64,000 nucleotides of DNA from F22 sp963678855 (GCA_963678855.1 OY787448.1:2356001-2420000); one strand, 5' to 3'; positions 8,284 through 16,709 are shown, counted from the first letter of the stretch. A program made the numbers and translations. Notes: generated by a model from the sequence alone, not told the origin.

Positions 8284-9498
8284 ATGTTGGATACTAAGGT
8301 AAAATATTGGATAGTCAATGTCTGTCGCATTTTACTCGCTATGACTTTTGTTTATTCTGGCTTTGTAAAAGGTGTCGATCCTATGGGAGGTGCCTATAAA
8401 ATAGCCGATTATTTGAGTGCGTTTGGTGCTATAGATGTTGTTCCAAAGACTTTTCCAATTATTCTTTCCTTTTCGCTAGCCACTTTGGAGTTTACACTTG
8501 GTGTTTTACTATTTTGGGGTGTAATGCGTAATATAACCACCTTCTTATCTGCTTTATTTATGGTGGTGATGACGCCACTAACCTTTTATATTGCATTGAC
8601 CAATCCAGTATATCATTGTGGTTGTTTCGGAGATGCTTTGGTATTAACGAATTGGCAAACCTTGCTCAAAAATCTAGTCCTTTTACCCATAGCTTTGGCT
8701 TGCTATTCGTGGCGTGATCAGATACGGCACTTTATGAGTAAGCATGTAGAGTGGGTGGTTGCTAGATATGTCGCTTTATTTGCGTTGTTGTTATGGGGAT
8801 ATTGTTATTTACACCTTCCTGTATTGGACTTTAGACCTTATAAAGTTGGTACACCTATGAAGAGTGCTATGGGACTTTCATCTGAAAGTACCGACAAAAT
8901 GCCGACTATATTGGATTTTTATGTTCAAGAATATGTTACTGGAGACGATATAACTGAGTCTTTATTGGACTATGATGGCTATAGCTTTATGTTGATAGCA
9001 CCCGATTTAGATTCTGCAAGTGAAGATAGATTTGATTTAGTTAATGAGCTTTATGATTATAGCGTAGCACATAAGTACCCATTTATTTGTTTAACGGCGT
9101 CAGATAGTCTTTCGATAACTAAGTGGCAAGATAGAACAGGTGCTGATTATTCATTTGGCTTGGCAGACAATCTAGCTTTGAAGACTATGGTACGTAGTAA
9201 CCCTGGAGTTATTTTACTCAAAGGTGATACCATTTATAATAAGTGGGCTTTTAGAGATATGCCCGACGAGTATGCTCTACAAGGTAAACCACTTGATGAG
9301 AATGAAATCGGTCAACAAGCAAATATCTCTAGTGCAAATGTGCTATGGAAAATCATAGTTTGGTTTATTGCCCCACTTTTGTTAGTCTTGCTTTTGGACC
9401 GTATAATATTGAGTTGGAAGGCTAGAAAAGCAAAGAAAAAAGAATTAGATGAAGAACTGCAGGGTAATCCTGCTAGTACTAAAGATGATACAATTTAA
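8284..9498 (+). CDS. DoxX-like membrane protein (BT_3928 family)
   Basis: 404 residues. The N-terminal half is a DoxX/MauE-type four-helix membrane domain (about 8-155; FVYSGFVKGVDPMGGAYKI and YHCGCFGDAL with a CxC pair), followed by a fifth hydrophobic segment near 160-178. The middle, about 200-340, is soluble and thioredoxin-fold-like by spacing but lacks a visible CxxC. A last transmembrane helix at about 356-375 precedes a Lys-rich tail. The CGCFGD motif recurs in MauE/DoxX proteins linked to thiol redox. The function in this lineage is unproven. Confidence 0.85.
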   Translation: MLDTKVKYWIVNVCRILLAMTFVYSGFVKGVDPMGGAYKIADYLSAFGAIDVVPKTFPIILSFSLATLEFTLGVLLFWGVMRNITTFLSALFMVVMTPLTFYIALTNPVYHCGCFGDALVLTNWQTLLKNLVLLPIALACYSWRDQIRHFMSKHVEWVVARYVALFALLLWGYCYLHLPVLDFRPYKVGTPMKSAMGLSSESTDKMPTILDFYVQEYVTGDDITESLLDYDGYSFMLIAPDLDSASEDRFDLVNELYDYSVAHKYPFICLTASDSLSITKWQDRTGADYSFGLADNLALKTMVRSNPGVILLKGDTIYNKWAFRDMPDEYALQGKPLDENEIGQQANISSANVLWKIIVWFIAPLLLVLLLDRIILSWKARKAKKKELDEELQGNPASTKDDTI

Positions 9499-9548
9499 TA
9501 ATGGTGGTCGGTTGTATCGATTACCACAAACCAATAAATAAAAAGAAA

Positions 9549-10307
9549 ATGAGAAAGAACATTGTTGCAGGAAACTGGAAAATGAACAAGACCCTTCAAG
9601 AGGGTATTGAGTTGGCTAAAGGCCTAAACGAAGCACTTGCTGCTGAGCAACCAAATTGCGATGTAGTAATCTGTACTCCTTTCATTCACCTTGCTTCAGT
9701 AACTCCTCTAGTAGATGCTGCTAAGATTGGTGTTGGTGCTGAAAACTGTGCTAATAAAGAATCTGGTGCTTACACTGGTGAAATTTCAGCTGCTATGGTT
9801 GCATCTACAGGTGCAAAATATGTAGTTCTTGGTCACTCTGAGCGTCGTGAGTACTTCGGTGAAGATAATGCTTTGCTTACAGAAAAAGTTAAGCTTGCTC
9901 TAGCAAACGGTCTAACTCCTATCTTCTGCTTTGGTGAAGTGCTTGAAGAGCGTGAAGCTAACAAGCAAAATGAAGTAGTACTTGAGCAACTTCAAGCTGT
10001 TTATGAGCTATCTGCCGAAGATTTTGCTAAGTGTATTCTTGCATACGAACCAGTTTGGGCTATCGGTACAGGTAAGACAGCTACTTCTGACCAAGCACAA
10101 GAAATTCACGCTTACATCCGTTCTACTATCGCAGACAAGTATGATGCTACAGTAGCAGACAACATGTCTATCCTTTACGGTGGTAGCTGTAAGCCAACTA
10201 ACGCAAAAGAACTATTTGCTCAACCAGACGTTGACGGTGGTTTGATTGGTGGTGCTGCTTTGAAGGTAGAAGACTTCAAAGGTATCATTGATGCATTTAA
10301 TGCATAA
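9549..10307 (+). CDS. tpiA: Triose-phosphate isomerase
   Basis: TpiA interconverts dihydroxyacetone phosphate and glyceraldehyde 3-phosphate in glycolysis. 252 residues from the ATG at 9549 (RKNIVAGNWKMN); an in-frame ATG 48 bases upstream adds an unrelated leader and was rejected. Seen: catalytic Lys in NWKMN, His in VLGHSERREYFGE, the catalytic Glu in AYEPVWAIGTGKTA, and phosphate loops YGGSCKPTNA and GLIGGAALK. Its codons are visibly more biased (CGT, GGT, GCT) than those of its neighbours, consistent with high expression. A strong terminator follows. Confidence 0.97.
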   Translation: MRKNIVAGNWKMNKTLQEGIELAKGLNEALAAEQPNCDVVICTPFIHLASVTPLVDAAKIGVGAENCANKESGAYTGEISAAMVASTGAKYVVLGHSERREYFGEDNALLTEKVKLALANGLTPIFCFGEVLEEREANKQNEVVLEQLQAVYELSAEDFAKCILAYEPVWAIGTGKTATSDQAQEIHAYIRSTIADKYDATVADNMSILYGGSCKPTNAKELFAQPDVDGGLIGGAALKVEDFKGIIDAFNA

Positions 10308-10331
10308 TCTCTGCCTCGGCAGTAAAATATA

Positions 10332-10380
10332 AGGGCGAGGATTTATTTTGGGAAACCAAGATGAATCCGCCCTGTTTTTT
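10332..10380 (+). terminator. Terminator after tpiA
   Basis: A long hairpin, arms AGGGCGAGGATTTATTTTGG and CCAAGATGAATCCGCCCT with a GAAA loop, followed directly by TTTTTT. A textbook intrinsic terminator, 24 bases after the tpiA stop. Confidence 0.9.
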
Positions 10381-10417
10381 CAACTATTCAGTAGCATACA
10401 TATTGAGAAAATAAATT

Positions 10418-10930
10418 ATGAAGACATTTGATTCATTTATTATTGCAGTACTTCTATTTTGCGTAAGCAGTTTTACTCTAGAAGTGAGAGCTGAAAATAA
10501 CCCAGATGGAACAATCCTTCCTACTGACACAGTACAAGTGCAGAATATTATGCAACGCCTTTCTGATCAGAAGCAAGGTGCTGGACAAGTACGTGTACAC
10601 CAACCAGCATTGTTGGATAGTTTATTGGTGGGTGGAGTGATGCATGTTAAATCATCAGATCGTGTAAAAGCACCTGGTTTTCGTATTCAGGTTTTTGCAG
10701 GGAACAATTCCCGTCGTGCTCATGAACTAGCTGAAGAGTACGCTTCTAAAGTGAAGAAGTATAATAAGGATGTTAACATATACACACTGTTTGTCTCTCC
10801 ACGTTGGTTGTGTAGAGTTGGTGACTATGTGAGTTTTGAAGAAGCAAACATGATGATGCGCCAGTTGAGAGCAACTGGTCAGTTTAAAGAAGCGGTAGTA
10901 GTGCGCGATGAAGTTTTCCTTGATGAATAA
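10418..10930 (+). CDS. SPOR domain-containing protein
   Basis: 170 residues. Signal peptide at about 1-24 (FIIAVLLFCVSSFTLEVRAE). The C-terminal part, about 84-165, is a SPOR domain: GFRIQVFAGNNSRRAHELAEE at its start and RVGDYVSFEEANMMMRQLR near its end. SPOR domains bind denuded glycan strands at division septa. The gene follows the tpiA terminator and converges on dnaG with only 13 bases between stops, leaving little room for a terminator. Confidence 0.88.
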   Translation: MKTFDSFIIAVLLFCVSSFTLEVRAENNPDGTILPTDTVQVQNIMQRLSDQKQGAGQVRVHQPALLDSLLVGGVMHVKSSDRVKAPGFRIQVFAGNNSRRAHELAEEYASKVKKYNKDVNIYTLFVSPRWLCRVGDYVSFEEANMMMRQLRATGQFKEAVVVRDEVFLDE

Positions 10931-10943
10931 AACTGTACATACT

Positions 10944-13007
10944 TTATTTAGGTAGTATAGTTCTATCTCCAAGTTCTTTAGCAAAGGCACTTTGTAAGTC
11001 CATTAAATTCTTTCTTAATACACAGAGGTCAGCAACCTTCTGATCTTTTCCGCCTGACATCGCGGCATCAACAATTTCCTTGTCTACCTCTTGAATTTTA
11101 TTAGACAAGATATGATGCTTTAGTCTGTATACAGTGTCAGGAACAAGCAGATGTAATCGGTCTTTATCCGACTTGTATCTTAACTCTCTTGATTTATCCA
11201 AGCGGTACTTAGAAGAAACCATTTCTGCTGCAAGTTTACTTACAACCATATCTTGTTGATTAATAAGATATTTCTGCATAGACCAATTTTCGTCTTGACC
11301 ATACTTTTTATAGCCATCAACTGCTACGTCAAATAGCTTTTTATATGGTGGGTAGAGAATTTCAATGTCGTCACTTTGTAGTTCATGTGCTATATATTCA
11401 GTCACATAGACAGTGACATTGATTAGGGCTCCAGTTTCATCTTCCTGTTGCTCTTCGCCTAGTACACATTCTCCATAGCGCACTAAGTCCCAGATTATTC
11501 TTTTTTCAATTTCCTGACGCTCTTTGCTGACTTCAACCGTATTATTTGTTGGTGTTTCTTGAGACTGTTCGTTGCTATTAGTTTGCTCAGCTTCTCGATC
11601 TGCAATCTCAGCTGCAGCAGCGGCTAATGGATCAAAATCTGCTGATGCTTGAGTTGATGCACCAGTAGGTGGATTATTACTAGAAGCAGAACGATTCATG
11701 CCTTCCTTGATAATCTTTTCTACCTCACGTTGGATAACAGATTCACGAATCTGCATCATTTCACTACATTCCTTAATATAGACGTTTCGAAGAATTTCAT
11801 CAGGAATAACAGAAATACTTTTCACGATGCTAGTAATCAACTCACCACGTTTGACTGGGTCGTTCTTAGCATCTTTGATAAGCAAGTCGGTTTTGAAGCG
11901 AATAAAATCCACTTCATGCGAGTCAATATAGTTCTGAAACTCTTCGGCTGTATGTTTCCGTGCAAACGAATCAGGATCTTCTCCGTCAGGTAGAAGCATG
12001 ACTTTCACATGCATACCTTGTTCTAACAGCATGTCAATTCCTCGCAAAGACGCTTTGATCCCTGCCAAGTCACCATCATACAGGACAGTGATGTTTTTAG
12101 TGAAGCGATGAATCAAACGAATTTGCCCCGACGTCAGTGCTGTACCTGAAGAGGCTACAACATTTTCAATACCCGATTGGTGTAGTGAAATAACATCGGT
12201 ATATCCCTCCACCAAGAAACAACGATCTTTCTTAACTATAGCTCCTTTCGCTTGATACATCCCATAGAGCTCATTGCTCTTATGATAAATCTCCGATTCA
12301 GGAGAGTTTACATATTTAGCAACCTTTTTGTTGGCTGTACTCATTACACGTCCACCAAAGGCTACCACCTTACCAGAAATTGTGAAAACAGGGAAGATTA
12401 CACGTCCCCAGAAACGGTCGCGTATACCACGATTATCTGTGTCATAACAGATACCAGTATCAAGTAGAGCATCTTTTTTGAATCCTTCACCCATGGCTGC
12501 TTTGGCCATAGCGTCACCATCACTAGTACAATATCCAATCTGAAATTTTTCAATAATATCAGGTCGTATACCACGACTTTTAAGATAGACTTGTGCTAAA
12601 GCTTTTCCATCTGCATGTTCGTTTAATTGACGACGGAAGTAGTCATTAGCCCATTGGTTAACGGCAAATAAGCTTTCTCTACGACTCTTAGCTTGTAGTT
12701 GCTCAGGGCTTAGCTCTTGTTCTTCATACTCGATATGATAGCGACGTGCAAGCCACTTAATAGCTTCAATCCATGTGAGTTGTTCATGTTCCATAATGAA
12801 ATGGACCACGTTTCCTCCTGCGCCACAAGAGAAGCATTTACATACGCCTTTTGCAGGGGAAACATAAAATGATGGAGTACGATCTTCGTGAAAAGGGCAG
12901 AGTCCAACTAGGTTGGCTCCTCGTCGTTTTAATTGCACAAAATCTCCTACCACTTCGTCGATTCGAGCGGTGTTAATAATACGGTCTATAGTAGCTTGAT
13001 CTATCAT
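10944..13007 (-). CDS. dnaG: DNA primase
   Basis: DnaG lays RNA primers for replication. 687 residues from the ATG at 13007 (IDQATIDRIINTARIDEVV matches the usual N-terminus); a TTG four codons upstream lies inside the promoter box. Seen: the CHC2 zinc finger at about 37-60 (CPFHEDRTPS ... CKCFSCG), TOPRIM catalytic core with LVEGYTDVISLHQ and VLYDGDLAGIKA, then a helical C-terminal region. An Ala/Gln/Ser/Asn-rich linker (SASSNNPPTGASTQAS ... EQTNSNEQSQET) at about 440-490 separates core from the DnaB-interacting part and is longer than in enterobacteria. The -7 promoter box ends 9 bases before the ATG. Confidence 0.97.
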   Translation of the reverse strand: MIDQATIDRIINTARIDEVVGDFVQLKRRGANLVGLCPFHEDRTPSFYVSPAKGVCKCFSCGAGGNVVHFIMEHEQLTWIEAIKWLARRYHIEYEEQELSPEQLQAKSRRESLFAVNQWANDYFRRQLNEHADGKALAQVYLKSRGIRPDIIEKFQIGYCTSDGDAMAKAAMGEGFKKDALLDTGICYDTDNRGIRDRFWGRVIFPVFTISGKVVAFGGRVMSTANKKVAKYVNSPESEIYHKSNELYGMYQAKGAIVKKDRCFLVEGYTDVISLHQSGIENVVASSGTALTSGQIRLIHRFTKNITVLYDGDLAGIKASLRGIDMLLEQGMHVKVMLLPDGEDPDSFARKHTAEEFQNYIDSHEVDFIRFKTDLLIKDAKNDPVKRGELITSIVKSISVIPDEILRNVYIKECSEMMQIRESVIQREVEKIIKEGMNRSASSNNPPTGASTQASADFDPLAAAAAEIADREAEQTNSNEQSQETPTNNTVEVSKERQEIEKRIIWDLVRYGECVLGEEQQEDETGALINVTVYVTEYIAHELQSDDIEILYPPYKKLFDVAVDGYKKYGQDENWSMQKYLINQQDMVVSKLAAEMVSSKYRLDKSRELRYKSDKDRLHLLVPDTVYRLKHHILSNKIQEVDKEIVDAAMSGGKDQKVADLCVLRKNLMDLQSAFAKELGDRTILPK

Positions 13008-13016
13008 ATCGGAATA

Positions 13017-13024
13017 CAAAGATA
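13017..13024 (-). promoter_or_regulatory. Promoter -7 box for dnaG, start-proximal
   Basis: The minus strand reads TATCTTTG with its last base 9 bases before the dnaG ATG. Transcription would begin within a few bases of the start codon, implying a leaderless or nearly leaderless message. No clear -33 box. Confidence 0.6.
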
Positions 13025-13099
13025 AGATTTTTATCTCTGATGGCTCACTTAACGACTGCTAAAAAACTATTACCCTTAGTGTATTTACTTAGCAAATAG

Positions 13100-13107
13100 T
13101 ATCTTTG
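13100..13107 (+). promoter_or_regulatory. Promoter -7 box for the nuclease-helicase gene
   Basis: TATCTTTG with TTAG (13076-13079) 20 bases upstream as a -33 box. The ATG follows 17 bases after the box, giving a short leader. Confidence 0.7.
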
Positions 13108-13124
13108 CATAAAATCCACATCTT

Positions 13125-16022
13125 ATGTCTCCAGATATTATACGGTGTCGAGTTTCCGATATCCCTCAATATATAGATTTAGAAAATGATTCATGCTGGA
13201 AACGTTACTATCAAGAAACCCTTGATGTAGCGTGGCCAGATGCAATGTGTCATATTGTTGACCAGCAGATATTAGTACTAGAACCTGATTTTCTGGTTGA
13301 TGTAAGTAGCCTTGCTGAGTGCTTCAAGCCTTATGGTAGCCACCCAATGCAATATTTATTGACTAGGTTATCACCAGCACCACAGGGTTTGCCTTTACTT
13401 CTGGGAAATATTGTCAACTTGTTTCTAGACGAGTGGATTCATGGCGAGGAACCCGATTATGCCGAGACTATGCGTAAGGCTTTTAAAATGTACCCGTTGC
13501 AGTTGGCTATTAACACAAAATTGCGTGAAGCGGATATCGCTAAGCAATTTGCTGCTGACTGTAAGTTACATTTCGCAAATGTCAAAGATGTCGTGACTAA
13601 ACAATTAGGAGGTACAACTTATACCTTAGACAAAACAAAAGCGATTCTCGAACCTTCCTATCTTTGTCCGCAATTAGGCTTACAGGGACGACTTGACTAC
13701 ATGCAAGAAGACATGCATGCTTTGATTGAAATGAAGTCTGGCCGTGCTGATGAATACAGCCATAGACCCAATATTTTAGCAGCTCAAAATCACGAGGTGC
13801 AGATGCAATTGTATCAGGCTATCTTGCACTATAGCGAAGATGTTCCATACGATTTGATTCGCCCATATCTACTCTATACGAAGTATCCTATATTATATGC
13901 TGCCCAAGGTGATATGCACTTAGTGCACCAAGCGTTGAATCTACGCAATCAAATAGTAGCTGCTCTATATCAAGTAGCCTTTGCACCAACTTTGCAAGAA
14001 GTTGAACATGTACTTGCATCTATGGTACCTGAGGAGTTGAATGTACACAAACGATATGACCGCTTTTGGACTCAATATGTACTTCCTAGTATTCAATTGG
14101 TGACAGAACCACTAACTAAATTATCTGAGATTGAATCACAATATTATTATGCATTGATTCGATTTATAATCCGTGAAATGTGGTTGTCTAAAGTCGGCTA
14201 TCAAGATAAGGAGGGGTTGTCTGGTGCAGCAGCTTTATGGTTAGCTAGCGAAGATGAAAAAGTGGAAATGGGAGCTATATTATCTGACCTTACTATAGAA
14301 AGTCACAAGCTGCAAGATAGCGAACATCCAGAAGTCACTTTTGCTATAGCACAACTAGATAACCGTATAAATTTAAGAGTCGGAGACGTAGTTCTTTTCT
14401 ATAGAAGTGATCAGTCACAAAGAGCAAAGGCTCATAGACAGCAAGTTATCAGAGGGCATATAAAGAGTATTAACTTAACAAAAGTATGTGTTGGTTTGCG
14501 TTCCCCCCAACATGAGCATTTCTTGCTAGATGCTTCGGCACGGTTTACAATAGAACCTGATAGTATGGATAGTGGATTCCATACTATGCTAAGAGGATTG
14601 CATGCATTTTCTACAGCAGATAAAAGTAGACGTGATTTACTTTTAGGAATTCGTCGACCACAATTTGATAATTCACTGCATGAGGCAGCCGAAAAAGAAT
14701 CTAATTGTTTCGAAAGAATGGCTTTAAAAACTCTCTCAACGAAAGATTTCTTTTTGCTTGTAGGCCCTCCTGGTACAGGTAAAACTTCCTGCGCTTTAAA
14801 GCGTATGGTAGAGATGCATTATGCTGTTCCTGGCAGGCAGATCTTATTAATGGCTTATACCAATAGGGCAGTTGATGAAATTTGTGGAGCATTGGATGAT
14901 ATTGACCCTATAGTGTCGTATACTCGAGTAGGAAACTCTGTATCTTGTGCCGAAACTTATCACCAGCATTTATTGAGTAGACAAATCGCTGAGATGACTA
15001 CTCGCAAAGAGGTGCATAGCTTTTTAATCAATCAACGAGTGTTTGTTGGTACTATAGCCAGTTTGAGTAATAAGCCAGAACTGTTCTCTTTGAAGCGTTT
15101 TGATATTGCTTTTATTGATGAAGCTACACAGGTACTTGAACCGCAGCTATTACCTCTTTTATGTGCTAAAACCTCCGACAATAAGATAGCTATTGAACGT
15201 TTTGTTATGATAGGAGATTACAAGCAGTTGCCAGCTATTGTTGTTCAGAGTGAAAACGATAGTTGCATAGACGAGGAAGTCTTAAATGATATAGGGATAT
15301 CAGATTTGAGATTGTCTTTGTTTGAACGCTTGTATAGACAACAAGAGAGTACTGGAGCTGTAGATATGTTGTATAATCATGGTCGAATGCATCCAGATAT
15401 AGCTGATTTCCCAAATAAACATTTTTATAGCGGGAAGTTAGCACCAGTTGGATTGGCTCATCAACAAGAAATACTAGAATCGGTGGTTAGTGTGAGTTGT
15501 GGTAATGATGATTGGGTACCACTTCTATCACGTCGTACTACCTTTATTCCATGTACTTGTGAAGATTCTTCGGCTAAATACAATAAAGCAGAAGCAGAGT
15601 CTATCGGGCGTTTGATAAAATTGATGTACCAGCAGCATGGTAGTTTTGCAATACATACTGTAGGGGTTATCGCGTCATATCGTGCTCAAATAGCTTTGAT
15701 TCATAAAGTTATTGAAGAACTAGCATTACCAGAGGAGGACGTCAATAATATCATGGTTGATACTGTAGAAAGATATCAAGGCAGTCAACGAGATATTATT
15801 CTATATTCTGTGTCGGCAAATACAACAGCACAAATGGCTATGTTGTCTAATTTGGTTGAGGATAATGGTCAACTGGTAGATCGAAAATTAAATGTGGCAT
15901 TAACACGTGCTCGTAAGCAATTATTTGTCTTCGGTGTACCCAGTGTGTTGTCGTGTGCACCTGGATATAGGGAGTTGATTAAAGACAAGAAATACCAAGT
16001 TTTGTGGGAAAAACTGCGTTGA
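13125..16022 (+). CDS. Dna2-like PD-(D/E)XK nuclease / SF1B helicase
   Basis: 965 residues. The N-terminal third holds a PD-(D/E)XK nuclease core: GLQGRLDYM with Asp191 and, eleven residues on, LIEMKSG with Glu202 and Lys204, then a Gln-rich helix (HEVQMQLYQAIL). The C-terminal half is a UPF1/Dna2-type helicase: Walker A GPPGTGKT at 547-554, Walker B AFIDEATQ, MIGDYKQLPAIV, a VDTVERYQGSQRD motif and LNVALTRARKQLFVFG. This nuclease-then-helicase order is that of eukaryotic Dna2, which trims flaps and resects ends. A Cys sits just before the nuclease core (SYLCPQLG), but four iron-sulfur cysteines are not obvious. Biological role in Bacteroidales is unknown to me. Confidence 0.85.
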   Translation: MSPDIIRCRVSDIPQYIDLENDSCWKRYYQETLDVAWPDAMCHIVDQQILVLEPDFLVDVSSLAECFKPYGSHPMQYLLTRLSPAPQGLPLLLGNIVNLFLDEWIHGEEPDYAETMRKAFKMYPLQLAINTKLREADIAKQFAADCKLHFANVKDVVTKQLGGTTYTLDKTKAILEPSYLCPQLGLQGRLDYMQEDMHALIEMKSGRADEYSHRPNILAAQNHEVQMQLYQAILHYSEDVPYDLIRPYLLYTKYPILYAAQGDMHLVHQALNLRNQIVAALYQVAFAPTLQEVEHVLASMVPEELNVHKRYDRFWTQYVLPSIQLVTEPLTKLSEIESQYYYALIRFIIREMWLSKVGYQDKEGLSGAAALWLASEDEKVEMGAILSDLTIESHKLQDSEHPEVTFAIAQLDNRINLRVGDVVLFYRSDQSQRAKAHRQQVIRGHIKSINLTKVCVGLRSPQHEHFLLDASARFTIEPDSMDSGFHTMLRGLHAFSTADKSRRDLLLGIRRPQFDNSLHEAAEKESNCFERMALKTLSTKDFFLLVGPPGTGKTSCALKRMVEMHYAVPGRQILLMAYTNRAVDEICGALDDIDPIVSYTRVGNSVSCAETYHQHLLSRQIAEMTTRKEVHSFLINQRVFVGTIASLSNKPELFSLKRFDIAFIDEATQVLEPQLLPLLCAKTSDNKIAIERFVMIGDYKQLPAIVVQSENDSCIDEEVLNDIGISDLRLSLFERLYRQQESTGAVDMLYNHGRMHPDIADFPNKHFYSGKLAPVGLAHQQEILESVVSVSCGNDDWVPLLSRRTTFIPCTCEDSSAKYNKAEAESIGRLIKLMYQQHGSFAIHTVGVIASYRAQIALIHKVIEELALPEEDVNNIMVDTVERYQGSQRDIILYSVSANTTAQMAMLSNLVEDNGQLVDRKLNVALTRARKQLFVFGVPSVLSCAPGYRELIKDKKYQVLWEKLR

Positions 16023-16155
16023 TAATGTATAGAAAATATCCAATATTAGCTAGACTTAACGCACAGTCTAAGGTGTGTTTACGACTGTGTTGATGATTTT
16101 GCAATTCTTAGCAATATTAATCTTTTGGTTAACACATTGGTATGTCCTAAATGGC

Positions 16156-16163
16156 TATATTTG
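16156..16163 (+). promoter_or_regulatory. Promoter-like -7 box of a possible small RNA
   Basis: TATATTTG fits TAnnTTTG. The best upstream match, ATTG at 16136-16139, is only 16 bases away, so the -33 box is poor. A transcript would run straight into the terminator at 16211. Confidence 0.45.
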
Positions 16164-16210
16164 CAGCACGTTTTTTTCATAGAGATTTAGATTTAAGGTT
16201 AGAAGAATTG

Positions 16211-16236
16211 TGGAAGTCGTGAGACTTCCATTTTTC
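16211..16236 (+). terminator. Intrinsic terminator 1 of a stacked series
   Basis: TGGAAGTC / GACTTCCA, an 8-bp perfect stem closed by a GTGA (GNRA-type) tetraloop and followed by TTTTTCTT. About 45 bases after a predicted start site, too far from the helicase stop (190 bases) to be its obvious terminator. Confidence 0.75.
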
Positions 16237-16256
16237 TTACTAACTAGCCTTACAGG

Positions 16257-16295
16257 TATCGTCGCGCAGTGATGCACGGCGATATTTTTGTTTTT
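16257..16295 (+). terminator. Intrinsic terminator 2 of a stacked series
   Basis: Stem TATCG-CG-GCA against TGC-CG-CGATA with two non-canonical positions and a GTGA loop, followed by TTTTTGTTTTT. Confidence 0.65.
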
Positions 16296-16317
16296 AGTAA
16301 ATTCGTGTGAGAATATT

Positions 16318-16346
16318 GAATATGCGAGAATCGCATTCTTTATTTT
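16318..16346 (+). terminator. Weak terminator-like hairpin 3 of a stacked series
   Basis: GAAT(AT)GCGA / TCGCATTC with a 2-base bulge and a GAA loop, followed by TTTATTTT. Weaker than the two hairpins before it. Confidence 0.4.
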
Positions 16347-16356
16347 AGAAGAGGGC

Positions 16357-16391
16357 AAAAAAAAAGCTTCCTAGCTTATAGCCAGAAGCTT
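16357..16391 (-). terminator. Terminator of the 53-residue gene
   Basis: On the minus strand AAGCTTC pairs with GAAGCTT across a 14-base loop and is followed by a run of Ts. The stem overlaps the last codons and stop of the small gene, a compact arrangement that supports the gene being real. Confidence 0.8.
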
Positions 16392-16532
16392 ATTCATCTC
16401 TACTTGAACCTGTTGACATTTAGGTCCGTTACCTAGCGCTCTGTATCTAGCATATTGATACTGTAGGCGCTTCATTGTTTTTTTCTTTTCTTCGTTGACC
16501 ATTAGGCCATTCATTAAATTCATCTTGTTCAT
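16371..16532 (-). CDS. Small hypothetical protein, 53 residues
   Basis: The reading frame begins MNKMNLMNGLMVNEEK and ends NKLLAIS. It is basic and Met/Gln/Lys-rich, with no membrane segment or signal peptide, and is probably largely helical (KKKTMKRLQYQYARYRALG). I do not recognise a family. Support for a real gene: a TACATTTG promoter box about 64 bases upstream of the ATG, an AAAAACAAAAAGA purine-rich ribosome-binding region, a terminator overlapping its stop, and a perfect hairpin (GTTATTCG/CGAATAAC, 16548-16568) in its leader. The start could also be one of the three later in-frame ATGs; 16532 was chosen for the upstream A-rich region. Confidence 0.6.
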   Translation of the reverse strand: MNKMNLMNGLMVNEEKKKTMKRLQYQYARYRALGNGPKCQQVQVEMNKLLAIS

Positions 16533-16547
16533 ACATCTTTTTGTTTT

Positions 16548-16568
16548 GTTATTCGCGTTTCGAATAAC
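16548..16568 (-). promoter_or_regulatory. Leader hairpin before the 53-residue gene
   Basis: GTTATTCG and CGAATAAC form an 8-bp perfect stem with a 5-base loop, 15 bases upstream of the ATG. Read on the plus strand it is followed by GGGTTTTTTAATC, so it could equally act as a plus-strand terminator. Confidence 0.5.
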
Positions 16569-16595
16569 GGGTTTTTTAATCTTTTTTGTTCACTG

Positions 16596-16603
16596 CAAAT
16601 GTA
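16596..16603 (-). promoter_or_regulatory. Promoter -7 box for the 53-residue gene
   Basis: The minus strand reads TACATTTG, with TTTC 18 bases upstream as an approximate -33 box. Confidence 0.55.
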
Positions 16604-16709
16604 CGAACAACTTATCAATTTGAAAAGAAAATCGGCTCTTTTGTATAGAAAAATCGGTAATTTTTGATAAATGTCAAATTGGGGGGGTATGCTACAAGGA
16701 AATATGTAG

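Larger units (their letters stand above)
16023..16370. other. Intergenic region with stacked hairpins, no protein gene supported
   Basis: 348 bases between the helicase and a small minus-strand gene. A weak stem CACAGTC/GACTGTG (16062-16089) may end the helicase transcript. A TATATTTG box at 16156 is followed by three hairpins with T-rich tails. A 67-codon minus-strand frame crosses all these elements and is not credible as a gene. Confidence 0.7.

Noticed and set aside
9501..9548. Upstream start for tpiA at 9501
   Set aside because: The extra 16 residues have no counterpart in the family, whose N-terminus RKNIVAGNWKMN begins at the ATG at 9549.
10931..10943. Missing folE between the SPOR gene and dnaG
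   Set aside because: I recall folE near this position in some Bacteroides genomes, but I cannot verify that from the sequence, and it may be elsewhere in this genome.
16155..16358. 67-codon minus-strand frame across the stacked hairpins
   Set aside because: It covers three hairpins and their T-tracts and has no start-proximal signals.
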